From assembly GCF_964275005.1 (NCBI RefSeq), contig NC_092697.1, positions 18,998,638 to 19,062,637 of the forward strand: a stretch of DNA of 64,000 bases, given 5' to 3'. This DNA comes from Diadema setosum. Its lineage: Eukaryota > Echinodermata > Echinoidea > Diadematoida > Diadematidae. The notes beneath the pieces were generated by a model that was not told the origin of the DNA, ran no database searches, and saw nothing but the letters and a program-made list of their open reading frames with translations. Position 1 is the stretch's first letter. Every line of letters begins with the position of its first letter. Shown one piece after another: positions 1 to 10,187 of this stretch. A program made the translations under genes and the position numbers.

Positions 1-1
1 C

Positions 2-361
2 CTAGATGTCAAGGTAAACCCCCAACTTCTTGATGCGGTCCTCGTCCCATCCGATGTCATGGAGATTGTCCAGCGAATCTAGAACTCTAATGCTCTGCCT
101 CCCATCGGACTTACTAATGTAATGGATCTTTCCATCTATTGTCCAGACGCGTAGTATGCCTGTGTCCTTCCTCATCTCTTGGACGACTTTGCTCCTGAGA
201 CGGGTGAGGTCGTCGTTGATGTAAACATGTTTCAGATCCTCTCTCTTTCTTAGGCCTTTCTTGGCTCGCATGAAGGTTGCCTTTGCCTCACGCCTGGTGA
301 AACGAGCAATGACGGTGCGCGCTTTCTTCCTTTGGTGGTCATTCGCCGGTGTTGAGCCCAA
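2..361 (-). pseudogene. L1-type LINE ORF1p C-terminal fragment
   Basis: A 119-codon reading frame ends with TAG at the window edge. It carries words typical of the C-terminal domain of ORF1 proteins of L1-like non-LTR retrotransposons: VIARFTRREAK, then VYINDDLT, LRSKVVQEMRKD and WTIDGKIHYI. In these elements ORF1p is the RNA-binding chaperone that coats element RNA; the EN/RT protein is encoded downstream, which here would lie off the left edge. The N-terminal coiled coil and RRM part are absent upstream (higher coordinates), so this copy is 5'-truncated or the rest has decayed. The family is inferred from recognised motifs, not from alignment. Confidence 0.6.
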
Positions 362-574
362 TTCGATGGCAGATGCTCAAATCTGCGGCCTTGATGTATA
401 CATTTCTACAGCGCGTATTACGCGAACTTCTGAACTTTTACGCGAGTACGCACTTGATTTTGGCTGCTCCTCGGTTGCTCGTTTACTAGCGTGTTAGCAC
501 GAGGGGTGAGCCTACCGTTGTACCGCCTCGCTCGTTGTCATCCAATGCTCCCCTTGCGCTCACAACAGGGCGTA
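362..574. other. No recognisable gene
   Basis: Short stretch between the ORF1p fragment and a dispersed repeat. It has no convincing reading frame, splice pair or RNA gene. Confidence 0.5.
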
Positions 575-701
575 TGAAGACCACCGAACTAAAACATAGT
601 GGAATGCGTGTTCACCCAGGAAATACGCAGCCACCAAAACTTGCTACCACCGCCATTTTGATAGGTCAATTTTTCCTTATATGGAGTGCACGCTATGTGG
701 A
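575..701 (+). repeat. Dispersed repeat, copy 1 (inverted partner at 6112-6245)
   Basis: Both ends match the reverse complement of 6112-6245: one end has ACTAAAACATAGTGGAA and the other has GGTCAATTTTTCCTTATA followed by TGGAGTGCACGCT. The middles are diverged. This fits two copies of one non-coding mobile repeat in opposite orientation. Confidence 0.65.
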
Positions 702-842
702 TCCAACCACTCTCTCATTTTCGATTGTTCATGCACGCGTCATATCGCGCACCCCACCCCCACTTCCTCATCAATCGCGCACACACTGGTAACACGGGAG
801 GTACTAGTATATGGTATGATCAAGGAGGTATGTTCAATTCGG

Positions 843-956
843 TGTAATAATGGCATAGATAAAAATGGCAGTGGTAAAAATGGCAGAGGTAAAAATGGCA
901 GAGGTGAAAATGGCAGAGGTGAAAATGTCAGAGGTAATAATGGCAGAGGTAAATAA
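843..956 (+). repeat. 15-bp minisatellite, left part
   Basis: About eight tandem copies of a 15-bp unit, AAAAATGGCAGAGGT, with small changes (ggcagt, gtcaga). Because 15 is a multiple of 3, one frame reads as a five-residue repeat (KNGRG), but there is no sign that it is a gene. The array is broken at its right end by the palindromic element at 961-1317 and continues at 1322. Confidence 0.85.
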
Positions 957-960
957 TTAA

Positions 961-1317
961 AGGGGATGGCTAGTAACCGATCAGTGGGAATCAGTGGGAA
1001 TGCTGAGGGATGATTGTTCCGATCCTTGTGGGATTCATTTAAGAGTACATTGTATATCTACTGTTGTGTGAAAATTATTTGCTTCAGAACGGTCTCATAT
1101 TCAAGTAATGTGCAGATTAATGCCCCGTCACTGACCAGGGACGCTTACCTGGAAACATTAAACTGCACATTACTTGAATATGAGACCATTCTGAAGCAAA
1201 TAATTTTCACACAAGAATAGATATATAATGTACTCTTAAATGAATCCCACAAGGATTGGAACAATCACCCCTCAGCATTCCCACTGATTCCCACTGATCA
1301 GTTACTAGCCTTCCCCT
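961..1317. mobile_element. Palindromic (fold-back) MITE with TTAA duplication, copy 1
   Basis: The element runs from AGGGGATGGCTAGTAAC to the complement near GTTACTAGCCTTCCCCT and is flanked by TTAA at 957-960 and 1318-1321. The two arms are near-perfect inverted repeats of about 150-170 bp over almost the whole length, with a short unpaired centre near 1125-1150. The TTAA target duplication is the mark of piggyBac-type transposases. No protein is encoded, so mobility would need a transposase in trans. A second copy is at 12124-12463. Confidence 0.85.
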
Positions 1318-1321
1318 TTAA

Positions 1322-1460
1322 GACAGTGGTACAAATGTCAGAGGTAAAGTTGTCAGTGGTCGAAATGTCAGTGGTCAAAATGCCAGAGATGAAAATGTCA
1401 TTGATAAAAATTTAGTCGTAGAAATGCAAGATGACGAGGTAAAAGTGACAGAGATTTTAT
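1322..1460 (+). repeat. 15-bp minisatellite, right part
   Basis: More degenerate copies of the 15-bp unit (for example AAATGTCAGAGGTAA, AAATGTCAGTGGTC) directly after the TTAA element. Together with 843-956 this was one array before the insertion. Confidence 0.7.
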
Positions 1461-1532
1461 TTTCCTTCATGTTTCTGACACCTTTCTAGCAATACGCGCT
1501 TTTCGTGCCTTCTCCTGAAATAATTAAAGCAC

Positions 1533-1945
1533 GGGGGAGACCGGGGAGAAATGGGACACGGGGAGAAATATAAACTCATATACATAAGTTGAAAAATGGT
1601 CGGCAAGTCAACAATCCAATTATGTCAGTATGAGCCTCGGTACACCTGAAAAAGGACATATTGACTACCATACAGCTCTACAGGTATCTTGTCAGTGAAA
1701 TATCAAACTTAGATCTCGTAGGTCCTAAACTTCTGAAAATAACATTGCTTGATAACAGACATGCAGGTATGAAAAATTGGCAGGGATCTTTTACTGTTTT
1801 TGTTATCACTGGGAGAAATGTAATAGGCATAGTGTTACATTTCTCCCCGCAGCACATGTAAATCCTACTTTGGTCATGATGGTTATCTAATTTCTCTCCA
1901 GGTTGTCTCATTTCTCAGCGCTTGATGTCCCATTTCCCCCCAAAT
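1533..1945. repeat. Iteron-rich element beginning GGGGAGACCGGGG
   Basis: It starts with GGGGAGACCGGGGAGAAAT and repeats the word GGGGAGAAATG(GGACA) in both directions: near 1535, 1558, 1810, 1843 (inverted), 1890-1915 (inverted) and 1926-1940 (inverted, TGTCCCATTTCCCCCC). The first 12 bases are shared with the TIR element at 4292-5185, whose internal repeated word differs. The right terminus is not clearly defined. No coding potential was recognised. Confidence 0.5.
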
Positions 1946-2199
1946 TAGGGGTTAAACAAATCATTAATTACACGAAAATGTTATATATATGAGATTAAAA
2001 CCTAAAATGGCATTAAAACGCTTTATCCTGGCGAGGAAAGCGCATGTTTTTGAAACAAGACACCAAACAAGTTAGTCATCGCATTCTTCATCAGCGACCA
2101 GGATGCGATGTGATGTTAGATTAAAAATCCGTTTCTGAAGCAGAACATACACACAAGGGTATACGTCTGCTCCTGGTCGGACGGATTTCAAAACTAACC

Positions 2200-2267
2200 T
2201 GCTATATATATATATATAACCTGCTATATATATATGTATTTTTACTGCTATATATATAACTAACCTG

Positions 2268-2311
<44 letters not shown>
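2200..2311. repeat. (TA)n microsatellite
   Basis: Runs of TA interrupted by AACCTGC and similar spacers, ending in a long pure (TA)n at about 2268-2311. ORFs across it are low-complexity artefacts. Confidence 0.9.
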
Positions 2312-2313
<2 letters not shown>

Positions 2314-2369
2314 GTATCACAAAATGCTCTACTAATGTTCCTACACTCCTGTGCTACATACTCTCTCTA

Positions 2370-2505
2370 AAAAAAAAATCGAGTGAAAATATTCACTCTT
2401 AAAGGAGTGAATAAAAAAAAGAGTGAATTTAGAGTGAAATTGGAGTGAATTTTGAGTGAAAATGTTCATTTTCACTCATTTTGGAGTGACCTCAGGGATC
2501 ACTCC
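2370..2505. repeat. GAGTGAA word cluster
   Basis: At least seven copies of GAGTGAA(A/T), some inverted (TTCACTC), in about 130 bp. Two close inverted pairs could form hairpins (GAGTGAAAATATTCACTC and a pair near 2450-2480). Origin unknown. Confidence 0.6.
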
Positions 2506-3237
2506 TAAATCTTTGAACAATGTAATGAAATATTTTGCAAGAGCCTATTGATGTCTGCCGATACATCTAGCTGTAGTTTGTTTTTTTGCGTTTTGTATTT
2601 TTACTTCTACATTATGTCGTGATCAGGCCTTGTGAGAAAGATATAGGCTCCTACGAAACCTGAATGTGAGAAAATAACATAGAACAGGTGAAAAATTAGC
2701 GGTTCGCTTCGACAATGTCTCCTTCACTTCTTTACACTAAACAGTTCAAAAAATGAAAAAGAATGACAATAGACTAGCCTGGAAGTTAGCGGAATTCGTT
2801 TGTGTAAGAGTGTGTATGTGAGAGTAAATGTTGTATATCTGCGTATAGAAGTATTATGTTTATACCAAAAGTGGGTTCGTGCGTGTGTGTGTGTTTGTGT
2901 GTGTGATAACTTCATTGGGCGAAACAACGTATAGGATTATACTGTTTAAGGGCTATGCAGCATTGTTGAAACCCCCTTTAGTAATAATGATAATAATGAT
3001 AATTTCCCATAGGCCTATACTAGGCTCTTTTTTAGCTGGTATATTATTCCTCTGAACAGACAGAATTACGCCACTGCACTTGAATCAAAATCAGAATAAT
3101 GAGAGTGCTGTTATCTTTTTAAAACATAATTCAATGAATATTCTTCAAATCTGCAATTTGGATTTGATAATTTGATAAATACAGTTTGCTCTGGCTATAG
3201 GTCATTATTCAAAACCTCTTGATACGTTTACCTCTGA
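2506..3237. other. No recognisable gene; GT and ATA microsatellites
   Basis: AT-rich unique-looking DNA. It holds a short (GT)n tract at about 2880-2905 and a TAATAATGATAAT tract near 2980. No supported exon. Confidence 0.5.
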
Positions 3238-3390
3238 CGAAATCGCTCTCATTACTTCTGACATTTTACCTCTGCCATTTTTACTTCTGCCAATTTTACC
3301 TCTGCCATTTTTGCCTCTGCCATTTTTACCTCTGCCATTTCTACCTCTGCCATTTTACTATGACATTTTTACCTCTGTCATTTTTACCTG
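3238..3390 (-). repeat. 15-bp minisatellite, inverted array
   Basis: About nine copies of ACCTCTGCCATTTTT, the reverse complement of the unit at 843-956. The two arrays are about 2.3 kb apart in opposite orientation, which suggests an inverted duplication or two insertions of one parent repeat. Confidence 0.8.
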
Positions 3391-4289
3391 GCACCAATCA
3401 GGTTCCATAGCTAGATAGAGCTAGGGCCTACGACAGTGACACTGACAGTGTGTAAATTCATGATGATGATCGATGGTGATGATGTTGATGATGCCATGAT
3501 TACGGATCAAATCCACAAATAAATGTTCGTTTTGCCAAATTTTGGTGCTTTTCAAATTCCATGAAACCGTGGTCCCGAAACCGTACCGTACCGGCGTACG
3601 TCTGACAAAGTCCATCTTAACGTGTTGATAGCCATAATCTGGAATTTGATCGATAAATCAATTAGGGAATGGTATTGGTAAAGGTACAGCTGTAATTCTC
3701 GGTGTGCATCATCCATGAATGATTACCGCTTTATCGACCCGTTCTTTTCACTGAAGTCCATTTTAGCCGTATATATTTCAGGCCTAACGTTATGCAGATG
3801 GTCTACTCTAGATCTAACAATAACATAGGCCTAGGCTACAACTGTTACATTGTATTTATGTACATTTACAATCATGATAAAAAAATGTTGATTTGACATT
3901 TACTGATTTAGCACAACTTAAACTCAAGCCTGAGCTGCTACTTCTGGTACAGGTAGGCAGTAAAACAATTGATTTAAAGAAAATGTCTCCATGCGCCGTG
4001 TGAATAGTGTATTAACATAAGCATCGGTGTCAATTCGCGAAAACGTCTCGCAAAAGTGTCTATAGCCTTGTCAGCGAAAATATCTACGCAAAAATAACAG
4101 CGTATACATTAGTAGAGATTGTGTGTTATGCTGAGACTAAGAAAAAATGCACTAAGAGAATAAATGTGTCTGAAAGAGACTTAGATAGAGAAAAAAAGTG
4201 GAAGAGAGGGAGAGAGAATGTGGCACAGACAGAATGAGTAGAATCTACATGTACACCAATTCGACTTTGCCATAGAAAATTGGTAAATG
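3391..4289. other. No recognisable gene
   Basis: AT-rich non-coding sequence. No exon, RNA gene or clear terminal repeats seen. Confidence 0.5.
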
Positions 4290-4291
4290 TA

Positions 4292-5185
4292 GGGGAGACC
4301 GGGTCTAGTTGTTACACGGGCAAGTTGTTACACTGCCATTTTCTCTAAATATGATCAAAAGAGGGCATTACAAGTACATGTAATATCAAATCAAAACGTA
4401 CAGCCAACGATCTCTGCATGCGAAATCTGGCGTTGCCTGGACGTCACATGTAGAAGGTAGGTCCAAAAAACACTTTTTTACCTCTCCGAGTAAAATTTTG
4501 AAAAATTCGATTTTTCTTTATTACACCAAATCCATTCTTCTCCAGTAAGTGATGAGTATGTGGTTGAAAGAAGCGTGTTTTGGCTGTGTTTTGGTGAAAG
4601 TAGCAACACGTGATGTTTGATTGTTTATTGGCCACACGTGTGAAAAGTTTTTGAAAACGCACTGGGTCAAGTTGTTACAACTTGACCCGTCTGGAGAATC
4701 GAGTGGTGTAACAACTTACCCCGATGCACTTTCAATTGAATTTAGGGTTATACACACCCACATACACACCCACACCCACACACACACACCCACACCCACA
4801 CACACACACCCACACACACACACACACCCAACACACTCATACACCCCAGCATAGGCTAACATGCACACCCAGACAGGTTAATATTAAGAATTACCTCACA
4901 CGTCAGATCTGCATTACCCGATTTGAGTTGACATTCTACGGTGTAACAAAGTACCCCATGTGCTGTAACAACTTACCCCAACATCGGGGAAAGTTGTTAC
5001 AAAATTTTGTGTTTATTGATTACGTAATATCTTGTTTATATTATCTGGACTTCCAAAGTTTGTACTGTTTTTAATTAAAGGAGGAAATAACGTATCCTCA
5101 AAGCAAAAATGAAGCCGATTCCTCAATTCGTTTTTTGTACAGACCTAAAAATGTGAAAATTGTAACAACTAGATCCGGTCTCCCC
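4292..5185. mobile_element. TIR element with TA duplication and GTTGTTAC iterons
   Basis: Terminal inverted repeats of about 26 bp: GGGGAGACCGGGTCTAGTTG at the left, and at the right the complement ending in CTAGATCCGGTCTCCCC. TA dinucleotides at 4290-4291 and 5186-5187 look like the target duplication. Inside, the word (G)GGNNAAGTTGTTACA recurs about eight times in both orientations, and there is a (CA)n/(CCCACA)n tract at about 4750-4845. No transposase frame is visible, so it is non-autonomous. Confidence 0.75.
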
Positions 5186-6111
5186 TACTTCTGGGGGGGG
5201 GGGGAGGGGGAGTACAAATGGGATATACTGTAAAAAGGGGGGGGGGAGAGGCATTTCAATTTTGAAAATTAATAGGACTGTAATGTTTGTATTTATTTAA
5301 ATTTTAAATGACAAATTTATATCAATAATTTTCCTTAACTTAAGGTTGAGTCTATTTTGATGGCAAATTTTCACACACACACACACACACGCACAAATCA
5401 GCTCGCTGTCTCACATATCATTGAGTATCATGCATTGACCCTCTCCCCCAGCTCACAATTAATCATGTATTTGTAGCATGTTTGAAAAATTCCAGGATAT
5501 TCTTGTAAATTCCAGGAGTTTTTAGTGTTGATTTCAGGAGGACTGACCTTGAAAAGTGGAATTGCACTGATGATATGAAGCAATAAGACAGACGCAGGAT
5601 CTTGCCTGCTTTTGATGAGCAACTGAAATTCTGGGCCTAACTTCTTTTAGTGGCGAGCATTATGCCTAAATTAAATTGCTTATTAATGAAGAACCTTGAT
5701 TTATTTACGGTGCATATGTAATTCTAGGTTTATTAAAGCAATCTAGAAATTCAACAGCAAGAAAAAAAAAAAACGCCGCAAACATGTTAAAAGAACTAAT
5801 GTGAGTCCTCCGCATAGCCGCCATACAGTCTACACACAGCGCCCGTGCACACATGATTTCGTCGAGCTCTGGACCCTTTTTATCGACTTTGTCAGACTGG
5901 CAAAAGATCGAGAAGTTTAACTCGAAGTTTTGCCAGTGTGACCGCAAAATTTCCACGTAATTTTCCGCCAAACTTCTCGATCTGTTTGCGGGCTATGTAT
6001 CCGAAGCGCAAGGCCATTGTCATGTACAAACGTGCATTGTTACGTCATAATCACTAGCCACTGGACGGCGTACTCTTGCTTGCGCGCGTACCACTGGCCC
6101 AGTCTGACCGC
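5186..6111. other. No recognisable gene; homopolymer and CA tracts
   Basis: G-rich runs at 5192-5212 and 5238-5248, a (CA)n tract at 5372-5392, and a small hairpin at 5896-5937 (ACTGGCAAAA / TTTTGCCAGT). No exon supported. Confidence 0.5.
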
Positions 6112-6245
6112 GCCTAAGCGTGCACTCCATATAAGGAAAAATTGACCTAACAAGATGGCGACGCAACACGGTAAATTTGGCTGCACGGTCTCGTGTATGT
6201 TGGGAATAGGGACACGCGTTCCACTATGTTTTAGTTCGGTGATGA
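6112..6245 (-). repeat. Dispersed repeat, copy 2 (inverted partner at 575-701)
   Basis: Reverse-complement match at both ends to 575-701; see that entry. It is immediately followed by the MITE at 6338. Confidence 0.65.
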
Positions 6246-6337
6246 AGACTCCGCACCACAGATATAAATAGGTAGATTGATCAAGCCCATTCACAACCCA
6301 CGCGTAGCTTTATAGCCAGTTGCGCGCACATTACATG

Positions 6338-6511
6338 CCGCCATTTTGATTAGTCTTTTGTTACGTCACGGCTTGCGATGAACAGGGGGAGGTAAAAAAG
6401 AAGAAAAAAAAAAAGTCAGCGTAGGCCTGGGCGCGCTATATGCTGCAACTCTGCAAACCCTGTTCTGCGCACGCTAGCCGTGACGTAACAAAAGACTAAC
6501 CAAAATGGCGG
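6338..6511. mobile_element. Short MITE with 35-bp TIRs
   Basis: The left arm begins CCGCCATTTTGATTAGTC and the right arm is its complement with a single change (GACTAACCAAAATGGCGG). Both arms go on through TTTTGTTACGTCACGGC. The element is 174 bp and non-coding. Each arm carries a TTACGTCA word, a CRE-like octamer, so copies could scatter ATF/CREB-type sites; that function is only a possibility. Confidence 0.8.
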
Positions 6512-6880
6512 AGATCGCATGCGCTGGCTATGCTTTCAGACCCCACTTGATCATTCTACCTATATAGTTCTGTGCTCCGCACTCTAGCAGTCACTGGGGA
6601 TACAAGGGCGATGGGGGCGCTAGTTCTATTGCCGACTCGGTGATATCTGTGACTCTGTGCCGACCATAGAGCTCTATGTAAATACAGCTCTATGGTGCCG
6701 ACCAAAGAGGTTCTTTATGTAATAGAGCAAGCGCTCACCATTCAGTGCGTAAAAATGAAAACGGGGTGGCGCGCGCGCACGAAAGAGGTCGACTACCAGA
6801 AGCCTGAACCCGGAAGTGCCTATAGTAATACACGTAAAGTACAGCTTCGAAGATGGGGTTGGGTTGGAACAATCATTCTA
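6512..6880. other. No recognisable gene
   Basis: Contains a small inverted repeat near 6657-6704 (TGCCGACCATAGAGCTC facing GAGCTGTATTTACATAGAG). Nothing coding is supported. Confidence 0.45.
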
Positions 6881-7686
6881 ATTTTAAGGAAAATTAATAT
6901 TTGTCCATATGCCTCCTGATTTTATAAGAGAGATACATTCTCAACACAGTATACGTGTTTTGACGAAAAAAGGACTTGCTCTAATGTGTCAAATATGTGC
7001 CTTAACATGAAACCAAAATTGCCAAACAGGCATCCATGCATTCATACTACATGTAAAGATTGCAGAAAGTTAACAGTGTATACTCTTTGGTATGGGAGTA
7101 CTGATTTCACATAATATATGTCACTTAGAAACATCAGACACACATACAACACACACTCCCACACACATACAACACACACTCCCACACACACCCACAACAA
7201 ACACACACATACGCTGATAACGCACACACATGTACACACCAAACCACATTTTTTTCAAATTCCAACACACACACGTACAGTGTGCTGTGTGTGTGTGTGT
7301 GTGTGTGTGTTGGAATTTGAAAAAAAAAATGTGGTTTGGTGTGTACATGCGTGTGCGTATGTGTGTGTTTGTTGTGGGTGTGTGTGGGAGTGTGTGTTGT
7401 ATGTGTGTAGGAGTGTGTGTTGTATGTGTGTCTGATGTTTCTAAGTGACATATATTATGTGAAATCAGTACTCCCATACCAAAGAGTATACACTGTACCT
7501 TTCAGCAATCTTTATATGTAGTATGAATGCATGAATGCCTATTTGGCAATCTTAGCTTCATAGAAGGCACATATTTGTCACATTAGAGCAAGTCCTTTTT
7601 TCATCAAAACACGTATATTGTGTTGAGAATGTATCTCTCTTGTAAAATCCGGAGGCATATGGACAAATATTGATTTTCCTTAAAAT
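6881..7686. repeat. 806-bp near-perfect palindrome with CA/GT core
   Basis: Left arm 6881-7275 and right arm 7290-7686 are inverted copies. The outer ends are ATTTTAAGGAAAATTAATAT and its complement, and the arms match base by base apart from scattered changes and small indels. The centre is a CACACA/GTGTGT microsatellite, with a second CA/GT block in each arm. No coding frame is believable. It may be a large fold-back element or a local inverted duplication. Confidence 0.85.
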
Positions 7687-8231
7687 GTACGTTTGAGTTG
7701 TTAACAATCCTTTATCTGCACTGACACGACTGACACACTTGTAACACTGAACCTAATTCTTTATACTACCCCACTCCTGCCTGACATGCACCACCGCACA
7801 CAAACCTTCCCCCAATATCACATGATCACTCACATCCCGCCACAAGACAGCCACAAGACATCCAGGCAACTCAAACGTCTGCTTAACAGGTAATTATGTT
7901 ATTTAGTTTATTTATGATATAATAATTTATGTTTGATAATTTTTATTGTATTATATGTTTGTATGCTACATATACTCACTATACACTCATTTACAGTTAT
8001 ACATTGTTGAATGTGTTGCAAAGTGCCAAAAAATATCGCCAAGTATGTCATGTAACTATTAACTCATGCTCAACTTATATTCAATATATTGTGTTTATGA
8101 CTTCAGATTTGTTATGCTCAAAAACATATATTTCGTTTCACAAACAGATATTAAAGCTGAGGAAGACCACGGTCGAAAGCTTCACAACACTGCCGGTTTC
8201 ATGCGACATCTTCTGTTATCTACATTGTCTC

Positions 8232-8234
<3 letters not shown>
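7687..8234. other. No recognisable gene
   Basis: AT-rich non-coding sequence. The word GAAGACCACGGTCGAAAGC near 8160 recurs in related form at about 20440 (inverted: GCTTTCGACATCAGGTCTTC), which suggests a shared dispersed repeat. Confidence 0.4.

Positions 8235-8312
<78 letters not shown>
8235..8312. repeat. (TA)n microsatellite
   Basis: About 39 uninterrupted TA dinucleotides. Confidence 0.95.
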
Positions 8313-8315
<3 letters not shown>

Positions 8316-8455
8316 CTTTATATTAGGCCTATGTATACATATATTTTTCTTTTGTAAATACAGGCAAAGACAGAGGCATTAGTTAAAGTGTTTATCATCT
8401 CCTCATCAACTGAAATACAATCTACAGGACACACTTGATGGAACACAACGATGTA

Positions 8456-8695
8456 CATTGCAACTGGTCGACAAATTTCCCTACATCGATGTAAATAAGT
8501 ACCGAATTTATCTTCTTCTTTTTTTCAGTACAGTGCGCATAAGACACCTGTCCGGAGATCAGGAGGTCGCAGGTTCGAATCCTGCTCGAGTATCTTTGCC
8601 CATGATTTCTTTTGTCATGGCTACTAAAACACTGATAAACAACACAGTGCTTATGTATAGGTCGATGTAGGGCAATTTGGTAATCAGTTGCAATG
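8456..8695. mobile_element. 240-bp TIR element enclosing a tRNA-like sequence
   Basis: Imperfect terminal inverted repeats of about 37 bp: CATTGCAACTGGTCGACAAA at the left and the complement of TTTGGTAATCAGTTGCAATG at the right, continuing through CCCTACATCGA. Between them lies a tRNA-derived segment (8529-8597) with a perfect Pol III B box. TIRs around a tRNA-like core are unusual: it could be a MITE that captured a SINE head, or a SINE inserted in a MITE. Confidence 0.6.
8529..8597 (+). ncRNA. tRNA-like (SINE head or tRNA pseudogene)
   Basis: A perfect B box GGTTCGAATCC sits at 8572-8582 in a 5-bp T stem (GCAGG / CCTGC). Upstream there is an anticodon-like arm (CCTG...CAGG). The 5' acceptor strand does not pair with the sequence after the T arm, and the A box is poor, so this is not a working tRNA gene. 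The antisense frame reads SRIRTCDLLISGQ, a string commonly produced by tRNA-like sequences. Confidence 0.6.
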
Positions 8696-8933
8696 AAAAC
8701 AACTCGAACAACGATGTTCACGGTATTGTTTACGTACATGTTTCTGCACGGATTCTGCAAACAGAATGGGTCTAACATGTATGTCAGATGGCATGCTTGC
8801 CTAAATAAAACACCGATTTATACATGATCTATGATAAAATCTATATGAACTATATTGCAAAGAATAGTTACCAAAACCTTAAAATATTGCAAACATACCC
8901 CTTTCACCATTCTTTGAAATAGGACATTTAAAA

Positions 8934-9342
8934 CACTGATTTCAACTAGATGTTCAAACAGGGGAGACTTCCTGGTTCCCTGGTAGCGGCATTTGGCAGA
9001 TGAAATTAATATGTATTCCTTCAAAATACTGATAAAGGGCAGATAATTTGATGATAATTATGATAAGTAGTTGAATAAACAGATTATATAAACAAAATAT
9101 ATTATGATAGTGGACTGTAAATAACAAAGTATAAAATCACTGATTTCAACTAGATGTTCAAACAGGGGAGACTTCCTGGTTCCCTGGTAGCGGCATTTGG
9201 CAGATGAAATTAATATGTATTCCTTCAAAATACTGATAAATGGCAGATAATTTGATGATAATTATGATAAGTAGTTGAATAAACAGATTATACAAACAAA
9301 ATATATTATGATAGTGGACTGTAAATAACAAACTATAAAATC
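8934..9342. repeat. Recent tandem duplication, 2 x 204 bp
   Basis: Units 8934-9137 and 9138-9341 begin CACTGATTTCAACTAGATG and differ by only a few bases (for example agggcag/atggcag, tatataaac/tatacaaac). The high identity implies a recent event or an allele collapsed in assembly. Confidence 0.9.
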
Positions 9343-10117
9343 AAATTATGTGAACGTCTCAAGCTATACGTTTCACTGGATAATAATTGTTACGTTATGT
9401 TCTGGGCACCTGTTTGTCGACGTTTGTTGTGGACATGGAATATTACTATACAGGTTATTGAACTTTTTCGGTATCATCACACTGTCTTTAAAATGCTCGA
9501 GATGTGTTATAACCTCTAGAAAGTTATAAACTTAATGCATCCGCTTTATACATGATACATGACTATTCTCATTTTGGGGGTTTCGATTCCCCTTAATGCT
9601 TCTCTTTCTGTTTATTACAAAACATAACATACGTTTGAATGATTAGGTAAGGGAACTGTCACAATACCATGTAACCAGCTCGCACCAATCCTGTTTTATT
9701 ATACCCTAAGACGGCATGACTTTTTCAGGTATCTATGAAGTCACTGATCTTTCTCCTTTACTTTTGTTTTTCAAACAAAGACAAAAATCAGTCTTCATTG
9801 CATTTGCGTCGAAACAACATACCTGTAACGTCTCTTATACATTGTCGAAGAGAATTCGAAGTGATTTTTTTTTTGTCCTTGTGTTCACTGTTTTTTTTTT
9901 TGTGTGTGTGTGTGTTTGTTTGTTTTTTTGTTTTTTACAGCTGAGATGTAATACTTAGTAGTTTCGTCGTCATAATATTTGCGGGTTGCACTAACAAAAC
10001 AACAGCCAAAGAAGCAATTCACATGAACTGTTCTTACAATCTTCCTCCCCCTCTTCACAATTGCATGAAAGAAAAAGCATAGTAACAACTGCAAAGTTAT
10101 ATGTGCCTAAACAGTCC
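9343..10117. other. No recognisable gene; oligo-T and TG tracts
   Basis: Holds T-rich and (TG)n tracts at about 9865-9935. No exon supported. Confidence 0.5.
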
Positions 10118-10187
10118 AGAACCACTGCCGACTAAAAATGAAATAGAACGTATACGTTCTATTTCATTTTTAGTTGGCAGTGGTTCT
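10118..10187. repeat. 70-bp palindrome (hairpin)
   Basis: The arms AGAACCACTGCCGACTAAAA and its complement meet at GAACGTA/TACGTTC with a single G:T-type mismatch. Weaker pairing (ACAG/CTGT) continues outside. It is likely a very small fold-back element. Confidence 0.85.

Noticed and set aside
843..1460. CRISPR-like array
   Set aside because: Units are 15-bp contiguous minisatellite repeats without spacers, in eukaryotic DNA.
4724..5074. ORFs full of THTHTP repeats, and similar TH/CV-rich ORFs at 7118-7477
   Set aside because: They translate CA/GT microsatellites; no start context, homology or splice support.
8529..8597. Functional tRNA gene
   Set aside because: Only the T arm and B box are good; the acceptor stem does not pair and the A box is weak.
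8422..8778. Minus-strand ORF containing SRIRTCDLLISGQ
   Set aside because: The string is the usual antisense translation of a tRNA-like T arm; the locus is the tRNA-like element.
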